Shown piece after piece: positions 63,451-64,000 of a stretch of DNA of 64,000 bases. This stretch comes from Verrucomicrobiota bacterium (lineage in GTDB: Bacteria; Verrucomicrobiota; Verrucomicrobiia; Verrucomicrobiales; Verrucomicrobiaceae), in contig JAFLEI010000023.1 in NCBI GenBank assembly GCA_017301975.1, positions 1-64,000 on the forward strand. The letters are read 5' to 3'. Each line of letters begins with the position of its first letter. The stretch's first letter is position 1. The position numbers and the translations under genes were made by a program. Under the pieces are notes generated by a model. The model saw only the letters and a list, made by a program, of their open reading frames with translations, searched no databases and was not told the origin of the DNA.

Positions 63451-64000
63451 ATGAAGTCGTTTATTCCTTGGCTCCTATTGACCTGCGGGCTCGTGCGTCC
63501 AGTTGCTGCTGCGGACGGTGGCGTTGCAGAGTTTGACAAGCTTCAGTTGTCCTATCAGGGGGCTGTGGAGCGGGAAACCGCGCCGCTGAGGGACAAATAT
63601 CTCGTGGAGCTGGAGAAGCTGAGAGACACCTATTCACGTGCCGGGAATCTGGCAGGGGCGAATGTGGTGCAGGCGGAGATCACGACGATGAATCAGCAGA
63701 TCGCCTTTGCAAAGAAGGGGAAACGCGCGCCAACGGAGGCGAACTTGGTCGCGGCAGCCAACGCTGACAAACCGGCGGCGGGCGCCGAGATGCCCGAACT
63801 GCGCTGGTTTGTCGGCAAGACGTGGCTGACAGACGCCCAGACGAAGTGGAAGTTTGAGAAGGATGGCACCGGTGAACGTGTGCGGGGAGGCCAGAAGGTG
63901 GCCACTTTCACATGGCGGTTGCTGCCCTCCGGCGTGATTGAGCTCTCGGAGCAGACGGCCCCGAACAAACCGGTGACGACAATGTTCCTGAAGTTCAAGA
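63451..64000 (+). CDS. Secreted protein of unknown function, cut by the window end
   Basis: The ATG at 63451 opens a frame that runs off the window after 183 codons. The signal peptide is MKSFIPWLLLTCGLVRPVAAA, with cleavage near residue 20. Residues about 25-75 form a charged helix (LRDKYLVELEKLRDTYSRAG), probably a coiled coil, followed by an Ala/Lys-rich linker and a beta-rich domain beginning ELRWFVGKTWLTD. A helical segment of this kind (L-x-x-x-Y-x-x-x-L-x-x-L, then A-G-N-L) recurs in Verrucomicrobia and Planctomycetes exported proteins with a C-terminal small domain. No function can be assigned. Confidence 0.8.
   Translation, partial: MKSFIPWLLLTCGLVRPVAAADGGVAEFDKLQLSYQGAVERETAPLRDKYLVELEKLRDTYSRAGNLAGANVVQAEITTMNQQIAFAKKGKRAPTEANLVAAANADKPAAGAEMPELRWFVGKTWLTDAQTKWKFEKDGTGERVRGGQKVATFTWRLLPSGVIELSEQTAPNKPVTTMFLKFK

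Overview
The window reads as the chromosome of a GC-rich member of the Verrucomicrobiota, probably Verrucomicrobium/Prosthecobacter-like. This is inferred from a PVC-type dehydrogenase/heme-binding protein (16.0-19.4 kb), a giant autotransporter-associated beta-strand-repeat protein with a PEP-CTERM tail (19.8-51.9 kb), and the four-gene 'Verru_Chthon cassette' A-D behind it (52.0-59.6 kb). Shine-Dalgarno sites are scarce, so several starts were chosen from protein features.

Layout. 0-6.3 kb is an accessory patchwork: a SAM methyltransferase, an SGNH-like secreted protein with altered catalytic motifs, a Vsr-like nick endonuclease, a DUF3883-type nuclease-like protein divergent from an unknown 219-residue protein, and several palindromic elements, two of which share a core and lie in opposite orientation. 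6.3-9.6 kb is a minus-strand replication module (HTH DNA-binding protein, toprim primase with a degenerate zinc finger, RepA/RecA-like ATPase) of the kind carried by integrative elements; no integrase is visible. 9.7-15.8 kb carries yaeQ, small secreted proteins, a class-C-beta-lactamase-type serine hydrolase, a GH25-like lipoprotein, a MazF toxin with a 56-residue candidate antitoxin, and a zinc-ribbon membrane protein.

16-59.6 kb is the centrepiece. A single uninterrupted frame of 32,094 bp encodes a roughly 10,697-residue exported protein (signal peptide, PA14-like domain, thousands of residues of beta-strand repeats with several higher-order repeat types, PEP-CTERM anchor). It is followed after 130 bp, from its own strong promoter-like site, by cassette genes A, B, C and D. 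B, C and D have type IV prepilin N-termini with Glu at +5; A has a hydrophobic N-terminus without Glu+5 and an N-V-N-T-A motif. This pattern resembles GspK-I-J-H, the minor pseudopilin tip of type II secretion, so I infer that the cassette forms a pseudopilus-like assembly for exporting or displaying the giant protein.

59.7-63.4 kb is housekeeping: guaB, guaA and tmk in tight succession (GMP and dTDP synthesis). The window ends inside a secreted protein of unknown function. No rRNA, tRNA, CRISPR array or insertion sequence was recognised.
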